Source: an uncultured Bacteroidia bacterium
GTDB lineage: Bacteria > Bacteroidota > Bacteroidia > Bacteroidales > UBA932
NCBI GenBank assembly: GCA_902768985.1
Contig: CACXNA010000005.1
Coordinates: 62,001-126,000 of the forward strand
DNA length: 64,000 nucleotides
Direction: 5' to 3'
Positions 25,176 to 33,810 of this stretch are shown here, piece after piece. The notes beneath the pieces are model-generated. The model was given only the letters and a program-made list of their open reading frames with translations, was not told the origin of the DNA and ran no database searches. Both the position numbers and the translations under genes were made by a program. Each line of letters starts with the position of its first letter. The first letter of the stretch is position 1.

Positions 25176-27989
25176 ATGAGAAACCTATCTTCTGTCCTAT
25201 TGCTCGCGGCCGCACTCTTCCTGGCCGCATGTACGGGAAAACCCTATGAAATCAAAGGCGGACAGGTGATTGTCCGCGTCGCCGACCCGCTCCCGGGCGC
25301 CGCTTCCGTGGTGTGCCTGCAGGTGGCCGGGCCGGAACTCGTCCGCGTGTCGGCCAGCCCGGACGGGGTGCTGCACGAGCGGACCAGCCTCGTGGTGGTC
25401 CCGCAGGCCCGCTTCCGCGACTTCAAGGTCTTCGAGGAGAACGGGGAAGTGTGCGTCCGCACCTCCGCGCTCACGGCCGCCGTCAGCCTGACGGACGGCG
25501 CCGTCCGTTTCCTGGACCCTTCGGGAAATGAGCTCCTGGGCGGCTCCCGCATGGCGTTCGCGCCCACGGAAGTGGAGGGCAAGTCGGCTTTCTCCACCCG
25601 CGTGAGCTTCGATTCGCCCGCCGACGAGGCCTTCTACGGCCTGGGCCAGCACCAGAGCGGCGAGTTGAACCACAAGGGCCGCAGCGAGGAGCTTTTCCAG
25701 TACAATACGAAGGTCAGCCTGCCGATGGTGGTCTCCACGCGCGGCTACGGCCTGCTCTTCGACGCCTATTCCTACAGCCGCTGGGGCAATCCCGAGCCGT
25801 ACCGCCAGCTGGGCGAGATGTTCACCATGTACGGGAAGGACGGCAAGACGCCCGGCCTGACGGGCACCTACACGCCGGCCCGCGGCAAGGCGCTGGTGCG
25901 CCAGGAGGACAGCCTCTATTTTGAGAATGAATGGGCCATCCGCAACCTGCCGGAGGTCCCCCTGCAGGGCGCAACGGTCGTCTATGAAGGCTATCTCGAA
26001 GCGCCACAGACGGCTGATTATCAGTTTATTCAGTACTATGCCGGCTTCCAGCGCACCGTGATCGGCGGGCAGGAAGTGATGGCGCGCCGCTGGCGCCCGG
26101 CATGGAACCCTAACAGCTATAAGTTCACGGCCCACCTCGAGGCCGGGCAGAAGGTGCCTGTGCGGGTGGAGTGGGAGCCGGACGGCGGCGTGTCCTACCT
26201 GGGCCTGCGCGTCGCGCCGCTGCAGGCCGCAGGGGATGCGGAGCGCCTGGCGTTCGCCTCCGAGTTCGAGCCGCAGCTGGACTTCTGGTTCATCGGCGGC
26301 GGCAGCCACGACGCCGTGATCCGCGGCTACCGGCAGCTGACGGGCAAGGCCCCCGTGATGCCCAAGTGGGTGCTGGGCTTCTGGCAGAGCCGGGAGCGCT
26401 ACAGCACGCAGGATGAGCTCGTGGGCACGCTGCGGCAGTTCCGCGAGCGCGGCATCCCCGTGGACAACATCGTCCAGGACTGGCAGTACTGGCTGGACGA
26501 CCAGTGGGGGAGCCACGAGTTCGATCCCGCCCGCTATCCCGATCCCGAGAAGATGCTGGACGACGTGCATGCGATGCACGGCCGCTTCATGATCAGCGTC
26601 TGGCCGAAATTCTATACCAATACCGATCATTACAAGGAGCTGAAGGCCGCCGGCTATGCCTACACGCATGCCGAGGAGGACGGCCTTGTGGACTGGCTCG
26701 GCCACGAGCAGAGCTTCTATGACGCCTACGCCGAAGGCGGGCGCAAGATGTTCTGGCGGCAGATGGACGAGACGCTCTACAGCCGCTACGGCCGCAAGAT
26801 CGACGCCTGGTGGATGGACGCCAGCGAGCCGAACCTGCGCGACTGCCTGCCGATGGATTATTTCAAGTGGCTGATCAGCCCCACGGCGCTCGGCCCTTCG
26901 ACCGAATACCTCAATGCCTACTCGCTCGTCAACGCCGACGCCATCTTCAACGGCCAGCGCAGCGTGGATCCCGACAAGCGGGTCTTCCTGCTGACGCGCA
27001 GCGGCTTCCCGGGTCTGCAGCGCTACTCCACGGCCACGTGGAGCGGCGACATCGGCACCTCCTGGACGGACATGCGCACGCAGATGGCCGCCGGCCTGAA
27101 CTTCTGCATGAGCGGCATCCCGTTCTGGGGCATGGACATCGGCGGCTTCTCCGTGATGAGCAAGTTCTACAGCCCGGCGAACGCCGGGGAATGGCAGGAG
27201 CTGCAGACGCGCTGGCACCAGTTCGGCACCTTCGTGCCGCTGTTCCGCACGCACGGCCAGTGGCCGCAGCGCGAGCTGTGGAACATCGCCCCGGAGGGCT
27301 CTCCGGCCTACGAGAGCATCCTCTGGTACATGCGCCTGCGCTACCGCCTGATGCCGTACCTGTACTCCCTGGCGGCCGCCGTGAGCTTCGACGACTACAC
27401 GCTGATGCGGGCGCTCCCGATGGACTGGCCGGCCGACCCGGCGGTCCGGGACCTGGACGACCAGTGGATGTTCGGCCCGGCCCTGATGCCCTGCCCGGTC
27501 AGCGAGTACGGCGCCCGCAGCCGCAGCGTCTATTTCCCCGAAGGGGGCTGGTATGATTTCTATACCGGAAGCTTCCAGCAGGGCGGCTGCTCGCGCACCG
27601 TGGACGCGCCCTACGAGCGCATTCCGCTCTTCGTGCGGGCGGGTTCCATCATCCCGTTCGGTCCCGAGATGCAGTGGTCCGACGAGAAGCCGGCGGAGGA
27701 CATCCGCCTGTACGTCTACGCCGGAGCGGATGCGGATTTCACGCTTTACGAGGACGACGGCCTGACCTTCGACTACGAGAAGGGCGCCTGCGCCCGCATC
27801 CCGATCCGCTGGGACGATGCGACGCGCACCCTGACGGTTGGGGCGCGCAGCGGCGCCTTCCCGGGCATGCTGGAGCAGCGCCGCTTCACCGTCGTGGTCG
27901 TGGATCCGGCGCATCCGCAGGCGTACGACCCCGATGCGCTGGGCGTCGTGCTTGATTATGAAGGAAAAACAATTCATCTAACCCTGTAA
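25176..27989 (+). CDS. GH31 glycosidase with PA14 insert, probable alpha-xylosidase
   Basis: A 937-residue exported lipoprotein (signal ending LFLAAC-T). Order of parts: GH31 N-terminal sandwich (FYGLGQHQSGELNHKG), a PA14-like insert at ~235-350 (YEGYLEAPQTADYQFIQYYA), the (beta/alpha)8 barrel with nucleophile Asp in WWMDASEP (~546) and acid/base Asp in TWSGDIGTSW (~624), then C-terminal beta domains. The PA14 insert and the WQSRERYSTQDEL motif match the alpha-xylosidase subgroup that trims isoprimeverose-type xyloglucan oligosaccharides. An ATG at 25171 is followed at once by a stop, so 25176 is the start. A GH3 gene follows by 1 bp. No SusC/SusD pair is in view. Confidence 0.88.
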   Translation: MRNLSSVLLLAAALFLAACTGKPYEIKGGQVIVRVADPLPGAASVVCLQVAGPELVRVSASPDGVLHERTSLVVVPQARFRDFKVFEENGEVCVRTSALTAAVSLTDGAVRFLDPSGNELLGGSRMAFAPTEVEGKSAFSTRVSFDSPADEAFYGLGQHQSGELNHKGRSEELFQYNTKVSLPMVVSTRGYGLLFDAYSYSRWGNPEPYRQLGEMFTMYGKDGKTPGLTGTYTPARGKALVRQEDSLYFENEWAIRNLPEVPLQGATVVYEGYLEAPQTADYQFIQYYAGFQRTVIGGQEVMARRWRPAWNPNSYKFTAHLEAGQKVPVRVEWEPDGGVSYLGLRVAPLQAAGDAERLAFASEFEPQLDFWFIGGGSHDAVIRGYRQLTGKAPVMPKWVLGFWQSRERYSTQDELVGTLRQFRERGIPVDNIVQDWQYWLDDQWGSHEFDPARYPDPEKMLDDVHAMHGRFMISVWPKFYTNTDHYKELKAAGYAYTHAEEDGLVDWLGHEQSFYDAYAEGGRKMFWRQMDETLYSRYGRKIDAWWMDASEPNLRDCLPMDYFKWLISPTALGPSTEYLNAYSLVNADAIFNGQRSVDPDKRVFLLTRSGFPGLQRYSTATWSGDIGTSWTDMRTQMAAGLNFCMSGIPFWGMDIGGFSVMSKFYSPANAGEWQELQTRWHQFGTFVPLFRTHGQWPQRELWNIAPEGSPAYESILWYMRLRYRLMPYLYSLAAAVSFDDYTLMRALPMDWPADPAVRDLDDQWMFGPALMPCPVSEYGARSRSVYFPEGGWYDFYTGSFQQGGCSRTVDAPYERIPLFVRAGSIIPFGPEMQWSDEKPAEDIRLYVYAGADADFTLYEDDGLTFDYEKGACARIPIRWDDATRTLTVGARSGAFPGMLEQRRFTVVVVDPAHPQAYDPDALGVVLDYEGKTIHLTL

Positions 27990-27990
27990 T

Positions 27991-30321
27991 ATGATTAACC
28001 AACTGATTTCGAAGGCTTCGGCCTTCGCCCTGGGCCTTGCGGCCCTCGCAGCCTGCAGCGCCCCTGCCGGCAAGGTGAACCCCGCCATCGCGCCCGATCC
28101 GGACGTGGAGGCGAAAGTAGAGAAGGTCCTCAAGGGCATGACCCTCGAGGAGAAGGCCGGCCAGATGGTCCAGCTGTCCATCCTGCTGGTGCAGGACGAG
28201 ACGGGTGAGAACCTGGACCGCGCCAAGCTCGAGAAGATTATCGGTGAGTACAAGGTCGGTTCCATCCTGAACGTGCTGAACGACCGCGCGCAGAGCCGCG
28301 AGAAGACGGCGGAGCTCGTCCGCGCGATGCAGGAGGTGTCGATGGAGAAAATCGGCATTCCGTGCATCTACGGCCTGGATATGATCCACGGCGCCACCTA
28401 CCTGACCGACGGTACCTTCTTCCCGCAGGAGATCAACCTGGCCGCGACCTTCAATCGCGACTATCCCGCCACGATGGGCCGCATCATGGCCTATGAGACC
28501 CGCGCCGCGCAGACGCCGTGGGTGTTCTCCCCGGTCATGGACCTCGGCCGCGATCCCCGCTGGCCGCGCCACTGGGAGAGCTGGGGCGAGGATCCGTACC
28601 TGCAGGCCGAGATGGCCCGCGTGGAGACCATCGCCATCCAGGGCTCCGATCCCAACCACATCGGCCTGGAGAACGCTGCGGTGAGCATCAAGCATTTCAT
28701 GGGCTACGGCGTGCCGCTGTCCGGCAAGGACCGCACCCCGGCCTACATCGCCGAGAACGACCTGCGTGAGAAGTTCTTCCGTCCCTTCAAGGAGTGCTTC
28801 CAGGCGGGCGCGCTGACCGCCATGGTCAACTCCGCTTCCATCAACGGCGTGCCGACGCATGCGAACTACGAGCTGCTGACCCGCTGGGTCAAGGAGCAGC
28901 TCGGCTGGGACGGCATGCTCGTGACCGACTGGGCCGACATCGACAACCTCTATGTCCGCGACCATGTGGCCGCCGACAAGCGTGAGGCCGTGAAGATCGG
29001 CATCAACGCCGGCATCGACATGATCATGGACCCGTACGATCCGGAGTGCTGCAACGTGCTCGTGGACCTGGCGAAGAGCGGCGAGATCCCCATGTCCCGC
29101 ATCGACGACGCCGTGCGCCGCGTCCTGCGCCTGAAGGTCCGCCTCGGCCTCTTCGAGAACCCGACCTGGGAGTATGATTATCCGGATTTCGCCTCGCCTG
29201 AATTCGCGAAGCAGTCCTACGCCGCCGCGCTGGAGTCCGAGGTGCTCCTCAAGAATGAGGGCATCCTGCCGCTCAAGGGCACGGAGCGCATCCTCGTCAC
29301 GGGTCCTAATGCCAACAGCCTGCGCGCCATGAACGGCGGCTGGTCCTACACCTGGCAGGGCTCGGCCGACGACTTCGTGCCGCAGTACAACACCTTCCTG
29401 GAGGCGCTCCAGCAGCGTTTCGGCAAGGTGGTCTACGAGCCGGGCGTGCAGTACATCAACATCCCGATGGCCTGGGAGGCCGAGGATGCTTCCGGCATCC
29501 GCAAGGCCGTGGCCGCCGCCCGCGGGGTGGACGTGATCGTGGCCTGCGTGGGTGAGAACAGCTACTGCGAGACCCCGGGCAACATGGACGACCTGAACCT
29601 GTCGGCCAACCAGAAGGAGCTGGTGCGCCAGCTCGCCGCCACGGGCAAGCCCGTGATCCTGGTGCTGAACGAGGGCCGTCCGCGCATCATCGGCGACATC
29701 GAGCCGCTCGCGAAGGCGGTCGTCGACGTGATGCTGCCGTCCAACTTCGGCGGCGACGCCCTGGCGGCCCTGCTCGCCGGCGACGAGAACTTCTCCGGCA
29801 AGCTCCCGTTCACCTACAGCAAGCACATCAACGCCCTGCATACCTATGATTACAAGGTCTCCGAGCACCGCGAGACCATGGAAGGCTCCTACAACTACGA
29901 CGCCGTCATGGACGTCCAGTGGCCGTTCGGCTACGGTCTGAGCTACACGACCTACGCTTACAGCAACATGAAGCTGGAGACGCCCGAGACCTTCAAGGCC
30001 GGCGACGACATCCGCGTGACCGTCGACGTGACGAATACCGGCGCCCGCGCCGGCAAGGAGGCCGTACTGCTCTACAGCTCCGACCTCGTGGCGTCCATCA
30101 TCCCGGATGTGAAGCGCCTGCGCGGCTTCGAGAAGATCGAGCTGCAGCCGGGCGAGACGAAGACCGTGAGCTTCACCGTCCCCGCCGACGATCTCGCCTT
30201 TGTGGGCAACGACGGCAAGTGGCGGCTGGAGGAAGGCGAATTCCGCCTCAGCTGCGGCGGCCAGGCCGTGATGCTCCGCTGCACGCAGACCAAGGTCTGG
30301 AACACTCCGAATATTAATTAA
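27991..30321 (+). CDS. bglX: GH3 beta-glucosidase, BglX-like lipoprotein
   Basis: A 776-residue protein with a lipoprotein signal (LAALAAC-S). The GH3 N-terminal barrel includes IYGLDMIHGATYL, FSPVMDLGRDPRWPRHWESW and KHFMGYGVP; the nucleophile Asp is in MLVTDWADI (~312). The alpha/beta sandwich domain (VLLKNEGILPLKG) and a C-terminal fibronectin-III-like domain (VTVDVTNTGARAGKEAVLLY) complete the usual BglX architecture and length. It cleaves terminal beta-glucosyl residues in the periplasm. Next to the GH31 enzyme it would finish oligosaccharides such as those from xyloglucan after xylose removal; that pathway is inference. Substrate could equally be other beta-glucosides. Confidence 0.9.
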   Translation: MINQLISKASAFALGLAALAACSAPAGKVNPAIAPDPDVEAKVEKVLKGMTLEEKAGQMVQLSILLVQDETGENLDRAKLEKIIGEYKVGSILNVLNDRAQSREKTAELVRAMQEVSMEKIGIPCIYGLDMIHGATYLTDGTFFPQEINLAATFNRDYPATMGRIMAYETRAAQTPWVFSPVMDLGRDPRWPRHWESWGEDPYLQAEMARVETIAIQGSDPNHIGLENAAVSIKHFMGYGVPLSGKDRTPAYIAENDLREKFFRPFKECFQAGALTAMVNSASINGVPTHANYELLTRWVKEQLGWDGMLVTDWADIDNLYVRDHVAADKREAVKIGINAGIDMIMDPYDPECCNVLVDLAKSGEIPMSRIDDAVRRVLRLKVRLGLFENPTWEYDYPDFASPEFAKQSYAAALESEVLLKNEGILPLKGTERILVTGPNANSLRAMNGGWSYTWQGSADDFVPQYNTFLEALQQRFGKVVYEPGVQYINIPMAWEAEDASGIRKAVAAARGVDVIVACVGENSYCETPGNMDDLNLSANQKELVRQLAATGKPVILVLNEGRPRIIGDIEPLAKAVVDVMLPSNFGGDALAALLAGDENFSGKLPFTYSKHINALHTYDYKVSEHRETMEGSYNYDAVMDVQWPFGYGLSYTTYAYSNMKLETPETFKAGDDIRVTVDVTNTGARAGKEAVLLYSSDLVASIIPDVKRLRGFEKIELQPGETKTVSFTVPADDLAFVGNDGKWRLEEGEFRLSCGGQAVMLRCTQTKVWNTPNIN

Positions 30322-30322
30322 A

Positions 30323-30350
30323 CGTCATTCCCGGCTTGACCGGGAATCTC
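30323..30350. repeat. CGTCATTC-family palindrome, intergenic copy
   Basis: CGTCATTCCCGG ... CCGGGAATCTC with a CTTGA loop fills almost the whole 35-bp gap between the GH3 stop and the next ATG. It is the best-preserved copy in the window. Confidence 0.85.
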
Positions 30351-30356
30351 ATACCT

Positions 30357-31295
30357 ATGCTGAAGATTGTATTTCTGGATGCGGCGACGCTGGGGGAGAC
30401 CCCGCTGGACGAGATCGGCGCGCAGGGCGAACTGGTCTGCTACCCCTTCTCCACGCCGGAAGAGGCGCTGGAGCGGGTGGGGGACTGCGACGTGCTGATT
30501 GTTAATAAGGTACGTGTGAACGAAGCGCTGCTCGCGCGTGCGCCGAAGCTGAAGCTGATCTGCGAGGCAGCGACGGGCGTGAACAACATCGACCTGGAGG
30601 CCGCGGCGGTGCGGGGGATCCCCGTGCGCAACGCCGCGGGCTACTCCACGGAGGCGGTGGTGCAGTCCACTTTCGCCCATCTGCTGTCGCTGGCGGGCTT
30701 CTCGCCCTATTTCGACGACTGCGTGAAGAGTGGCCGCTACTCGGCGGGCCGCATCTTCTGCGACATCTCGCACCCGTATCCGGAACTCGCCGGCAAGACG
30801 CTGGGCATCATCGGCATGGGCACCATCGGCACCCGCGTGGCGGCCGTGGCGGGCGCCTTCGGGATGGAAGTCATCTATTATTCCACCTCCGGTACCTCGC
30901 ACAACACGGACTATCCGAGCGTGCCGCTGGACGAGCTGCTCGTCCGCGCGGACGTGGTCAGCGTGCACGCGCCGCTCAACGAGCGGACGAAGGGCCTGAT
31001 CGGCCCCGCGGAGCTGCGGAAGATGCGCCCCAGCGCCTTCCTGCTGAACCTCGGCCGCGGCGGCATCGTGGACGAAGCCGCCCTCGCCGCGGCCGTGGAC
31101 GCGGGCGTGATCGCCGGTGCGGCCCTTGACGTATACGTCACGGAGCCGCTCCCGGCCGACAGCCCGCTGCTGCACGTGCAGCACCCCGAGCGCTTCCGCT
31201 TCACGCCGCACACGGCGTGGGCGAGCCGCGAGGCGCTGCTGCGCCTGGTGCACCAGGTGGCCGAAAACATTCGTGGCACGGTTTTGGATTGTTGA
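30357..31295 (+). CDS. D-2-hydroxyacid dehydrogenase (NAD-dependent)
   Basis: A 312-residue 2-hydroxyacid dehydrogenase. The nucleotide-binding loop GIIGMGTIGTRV follows the substrate-domain ATGVNNID; NLGRGGIVDE and FTPHTAWAS (catalytic His) are typical of glycerate/hydroxypyruvate reductases (GhrB/HprA-like). It probably reduces hydroxypyruvate or glyoxylate, or a similar 2-oxoacid, in the cytosol. The frame is open a few codons upstream through the palindrome, but ATG 30357 starts MLKIVFLDAATLGE, the usual N-terminus. A terminator lies 51 bp after the stop. Confidence 0.88.
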   Translation: MLKIVFLDAATLGETPLDEIGAQGELVCYPFSTPEEALERVGDCDVLIVNKVRVNEALLARAPKLKLICEAATGVNNIDLEAAAVRGIPVRNAAGYSTEAVVQSTFAHLLSLAGFSPYFDDCVKSGRYSAGRIFCDISHPYPELAGKTLGIIGMGTIGTRVAAVAGAFGMEVIYYSTSGTSHNTDYPSVPLDELLVRADVVSVHAPLNERTKGLIGPAELRKMRPSAFLLNLGRGGIVDEAALAAAVDAGVIAGAALDVYVTEPLPADSPLLHVQHPERFRFTPHTAWASREALLRLVHQVAENIRGTVLDC

Positions 31296-31345
31296 GTATC
31301 CTGAACAGATGGATATTAAACAATAAACTGTACTACTACCTAAAG

Positions 31346-31378
31346 AAAAGCGGACCCTGTGACAGGATCCGCTTTTTT
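31346..31378. terminator. Intrinsic terminator after hydroxyacid dehydrogenase
   Basis: AAAAGCGGACCCTG pairs with CAGGATCCGCTTTT around a TGA loop and runs into TTTTTT. The preceding A-run on the other strand could also serve the convergent DUF308 gene. Confidence 0.9.
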
Positions 31379-31386
31379 CTATTATC

Positions 31387-31414
31387 CGTCATTCGCCGAC
31401 TGGATCGGCGAATC
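31387..31414. repeat. CGTCATTC-family palindrome, intergenic copy
   Basis: CGTCATTCGCCGA, loop CTGGA, then TCGGCGAATC. Same frame as the 30323 copy but with compensatory changes in the stem (CGCCGA/TCGGCG for CCGG/CCGG). It directly abuts the end of the DUF308 gene. Confidence 0.8.
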
Positions 31415-31415
31415 G

Positions 31416-31958
31416 CTAGAATTTAAACGTATTCTCTACGCGGCTGACGCCAATCACGGCGAAGAAGTTGGCCAGGCCGGCCACGATGAGCGCGATGCCG
31501 ATCAGCCCGCTGAGCGTGGCGGCGGTGACGTGCAAGTTCTGCATGCCGAAGATGCCGAGCAGGGTGGCGCAGATGCCCAGGATGAGGATCAGCCACCACT
31601 GGGAGAAGCCGAATTTCTTGTAGTCGAAGCTCTGGACGGCGATGCTGATGCCCTCGATGATCACCCAGATGGCGAAGAGCATCGGCAGGGAAACGGCCGT
31701 GCCGTAGAGGTGGAACAGGATGAATAAGCCAAACAGGATGTCCAGCAGCGCGCTGAGCATGCGGGTGCCGCTGAAGGGGAGGAAGGCCTGCGTCCGGAGG
31801 GTGAACGTCATCTTCATGATGCCCTCGACAAGCAGGGCGATACCCAGGATTTTAGCCGTGGTCAGGAGGGTGAGACTGGGGCTGGTGAAACAGTAAACGC
31901 CCAGTGCAATGAGGATGATACCGACAATGCAGAGCCAGATTTTTTTACCGGTCTTCAT
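31416..31958 (-). CDS. DUF308/HdeD-family membrane protein
   Basis: A 180-residue protein with about six transmembrane helices in three similar pairs (IVGIILIALGVYCF, ILFGLFILFHLYG, WWLILILGICATLLGIFGM). This matches the DUF308 repeats of HdeD. E. coli HdeD is an inner-membrane protein linked to acid resistance at high cell density; the function in Bacteroidales is untested. Its single-gene transcription unit runs convergent to the dehydrogenase gene and divergent from the YtxH gene. Confidence 0.8.
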   Translation of the reverse strand: MKTGKKIWLCIVGIILIALGVYCFTSPSLTLLTTAKILGIALLVEGIMKMTFTLRTQAFLPFSGTRMLSALLDILFGLFILFHLYGTAVSLPMLFAIWVIIEGISIAVQSFDYKKFGFSQWWLILILGICATLLGIFGMQNLHVTAATLSGLIGIALIVAGLANFFAVIGVSRVENTFKF

Positions 31959-32070
31959 TTTAATTAGGTTTGATGGGTTATAGAATTTTTAGTGTTTGTA
32001 TCTGCGAATTTAGGAATTTTTCCATAAATTTGCAGGAACCACAGGAAAATAGATTAAAAACACTAGCATT

Positions 32071-32310
32071 ATGGCCAACGGAAATTCATTATTTGCATTC
32101 GTGGCCGGCGCCCTGACCGGTGCCGCTCTGCTGTTCCTCGCCAAGACGGAAAAGGGTGAGGAGGTCGTCAACGACATCAAGGAGAAAGGCACCGAGGCCT
32201 TCACCAACGGCCGTGCAGCCGTGCTCAAGGGGCTCGACAAGGTCGAGGGTGCCCTGAAGGAGAAGAAGGCGAAAGCCGCTGCGAAGAGCAAGAAAAAAAC
32301 GGAAGAATAG
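32071..32310 (+). CDS. YtxH-domain small membrane protein
   Basis: A 79-residue protein with one N-terminal membrane helix (LFAFVAGALTGAALLFLA). It is followed by a charged, Lys/Glu-rich tail (KTEKGEEVVNDIKEKG ... KEKKAKAAAKSKKKTEE), the architecture of YtxH general-stress proteins. First of three short same-strand genes (2-bp gap, then 8-bp overlap) that may form an envelope-stress unit. A TAAATTTG -7-like box lies at 32025-32032, 38 nt upstream. The function of YtxH proteins is not established. Confidence 0.8.
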   Translation: MANGNSLFAFVAGALTGAALLFLAKTEKGEEVVNDIKEKGTEAFTNGRAAVLKGLDKVEGALKEKKAKAAAKSKKKTEE

Positions 32311-32312
32311 TT

Positions 32313-32660
32313 ATGGATATCGATACTTCCCTGGGCATCATCAGCAAGGATGTCCAGGAATACGTGCAGCTGGCGGTCGATGAGGCCAAGCTCAAGACCA
32401 CCCGTGCCCTCTCGAACGCGCTGTCCCAGTTCCTGTCGAGCCTGGTCATCATCTGTACCGTTTCGCTGGTGCTCGGCCTGCTTTCCATCGCGCTGCTTCA
32501 GTGGGTCAACGGCCTGCTGGGCGCCCCGTGGGGCACGCTCCTGGTCGCGGCCTTCTTCGTGCTGGTCCTGATCGTGCTGTGCATGTGCAGGAAGCAGCTG
32601 TTCCGCAACATGTTCGTGAAACTGTTTATCGATGCATTCTACGACGACGAAGATGAGTAG
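32313..32660 (+). CDS. Holin-superfamily (PF07332-like) membrane protein
   Basis: A 115-residue protein with two hydrophobic hairpin segments (LSSLVIICTVSLVLGLLSIAL and GTLLVAAFFVLVLIVLCM) and an amphipathic N-terminus (IISKDVQEYVQLAVDEAKLK). This is the pattern of the Actinobacterial Holin-X / phage-holin-3-like family. Chromosomal members are common next to YtxH genes and are not evidence of a prophage here. Function probably concerns membrane stress or shape; unproven. Confidence 0.75.
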   Translation: MDIDTSLGIISKDVQEYVQLAVDEAKLKTTRALSNALSQFLSSLVIICTVSLVLGLLSIALLQWVNGLLGAPWGTLLVAAFFVLVLIVLCMCRKQLFRNMFVKLFIDAFYDDEDE

Positions 32661-32895
32661 CAAGTACGAACATATCAAGACAGTAGATGACTTGGAGAAA
32701 GCCATCCTGTATGTCAAGGCGGAGCAGAAGGCGACCGGGAAAAGCATCAGCAACGAAACGGGCCGCCTGCTGAACGCCCTGAAGCCGTCCAACCTGGTCA
32801 GCAGCCTGGTCCCGAGCTCCCTGCTGGCGGACGCCGGCCTGGGGCTGGTGCATGGCCTCAGGAAGATCCTTACAGGTTCGAAGAAAGGCGAATAG
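32653..32895 (+). CDS. Small protein of YtxH-holin unit, unknown function
   Basis: An 80-residue protein, MSSKYEHIKTVDDLEKAI..., with a charged helical N-terminus, a weakly hydrophobic centre (LVSSLVPSSLLADAGLGLVHGL) and a basic end (KKGE). It has no cysteines or known motifs. The ATG at 32653 overlaps the holin-like gene by 8 bp; an in-frame ATG at 32632 is possible but would lengthen the overlap. It is coupled to the two upstream membrane-protein genes. Confidence 0.65.
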   Translation: MSSKYEHIKTVDDLEKAILYVKAEQKATGKSISNETGRLLNALKPSNLVSSLVPSSLLADAGLGLVHGLRKILTGSKKGE

Positions 32896-32901
32896 CCTGA
32901 A

Positions 32902-33810
32902 TCAGAACAGATTCCGATAGAGATTCAGCAGCCGCTCGTACCCGATGTGGAAGGGGACGAAGAGCGGCAGGAACATGTGCAGGCCGAAGCGCACGGTGTG
33001 CGCCCAGGCCTTGTCTTTCATGCCCCGCATGATGAGCAGGTAGGGGAGCCAGATGGGCAGGGCGCCGACGGCGCAGACCGCGAAGAGGGGGAGCGAGAGC
33101 ACGGACAGGAACCAGCTCAGGGCCTTCCCCGGGCGCTTGAAGGTCATCGGCTCGCCGATCAGCGAGAGGTCGCGCTCGCGCAGCTGCTCGCAGAGTTCGC
33201 GGTAGACCTCCGCTTCGGGCATCCCTTCGCGGCGCGCGAACTCCTGCGCGATCTCCATCGGCTCGCCGATGCGCATGCGCACGCGGGTCTGCCCGCGGTA
33301 GAAATCCTCGTAGTTGGTGCCGATCGGCACGATGTAAACCGGCTTTCCGAGCTTCTCGGAGGCCATTTTCGCGATGCGGAAGAGGCCCTTCTTGATGGGC
33401 AGCATGCCGGGCGCCGGGTGGTGCGTGCCCTCGGCATACATGCAGAACGGCACGTCGTGGGCCAGGCAGTCGATGATCTCGTCGAAGACCTCGAAGTTCT
33501 TCGCCACCTCCGCGAGGCCGTTGCGCTCGCGGGCGAGGGGAACGATGCGCATCCAGCGCAGGAGCCTGGCCGTTTTGGGATTCTCGAAGATGTCGGAGCG
33601 GGCACCGAAGCCGATCAGCCCCGGGATCTGCAACTGGAGCAGGGGGTCCATCAGCGTGGCGCAGTGGTTGGGCGCCAGCAGGACGGCGCCGCTGCGGGGA
33701 ATGTTCTCCAGCCCCTCTATCTTGATAGAGCGGAGACAGGTCCGGGTGGTGAAGTCAACATAAGCGCGCGCGGTCCTGTACCAAGGATATTCCTCCCAGA
33801 TTTTAGCCAT
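32902..33810 (-). CDS. 1-acylglycerol-3-phosphate acyltransferase-like protein (PlsC family)
   Basis: A 302-residue membrane acyltransferase. LLAPNHCATLMDPLL holds the catalytic His-Asp pair with the five-residue spacing (H-x5-D) used by a Bacteroidota subgroup in place of H-x4-D. MYAEGTHH corresponds to the EGTR block and YIVPIGTNYEDF to the downstream PIG motif. Two C-terminal hydrophobic segments anchor it. Expected to transfer acyl groups to lysophospholipids or related lipids at the inner membrane. It overlaps the upstream BASS transporter gene by 8 bp. The acceptor is uncertain. Confidence 0.8.
   Translation of the reverse strand: MAKIWEEYPWYRTARAYVDFTTRTCLRSIKIEGLENIPRSGAVLLAPNHCATLMDPLLQLQIPGLIGFGARSDIFENPKTARLLRWMRIVPLARERNGLAEVAKNFEVFDEIIDCLAHDVPFCMYAEGTHHPAPGMLPIKKGLFRIAKMASEKLGKPVYIVPIGTNYEDFYRGQTRVRMRIGEPMEIAQEFARREGMPEAEVYRELCEQLRERDLSLIGEPMTFKRPGKALSWFLSVLSLPLFAVCAVGALPIWLPYLLIMRGMKDKAWAHTVRFGLHMFLPLFVPFHIGYERLLNLYRNLF

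Noticed and set aside
25197..27977. 926-codon open frame antisense to the GH31 gene, and similar long antisense frames at 2827-4893 (minus) and 17595-20387 (plus)
   Set aside because: They shadow genes with clear families; the high G+C codon third positions suppress stops on the opposite strand. Their translations are low-complexity His/Arg/Val-rich sequence without domains.
32313..32660. Holin-like gene as evidence of a prophage
   Set aside because: No endolysin, structural, integrase or attachment sequences nearby; chromosomal members of this family next to YtxH genes are common.
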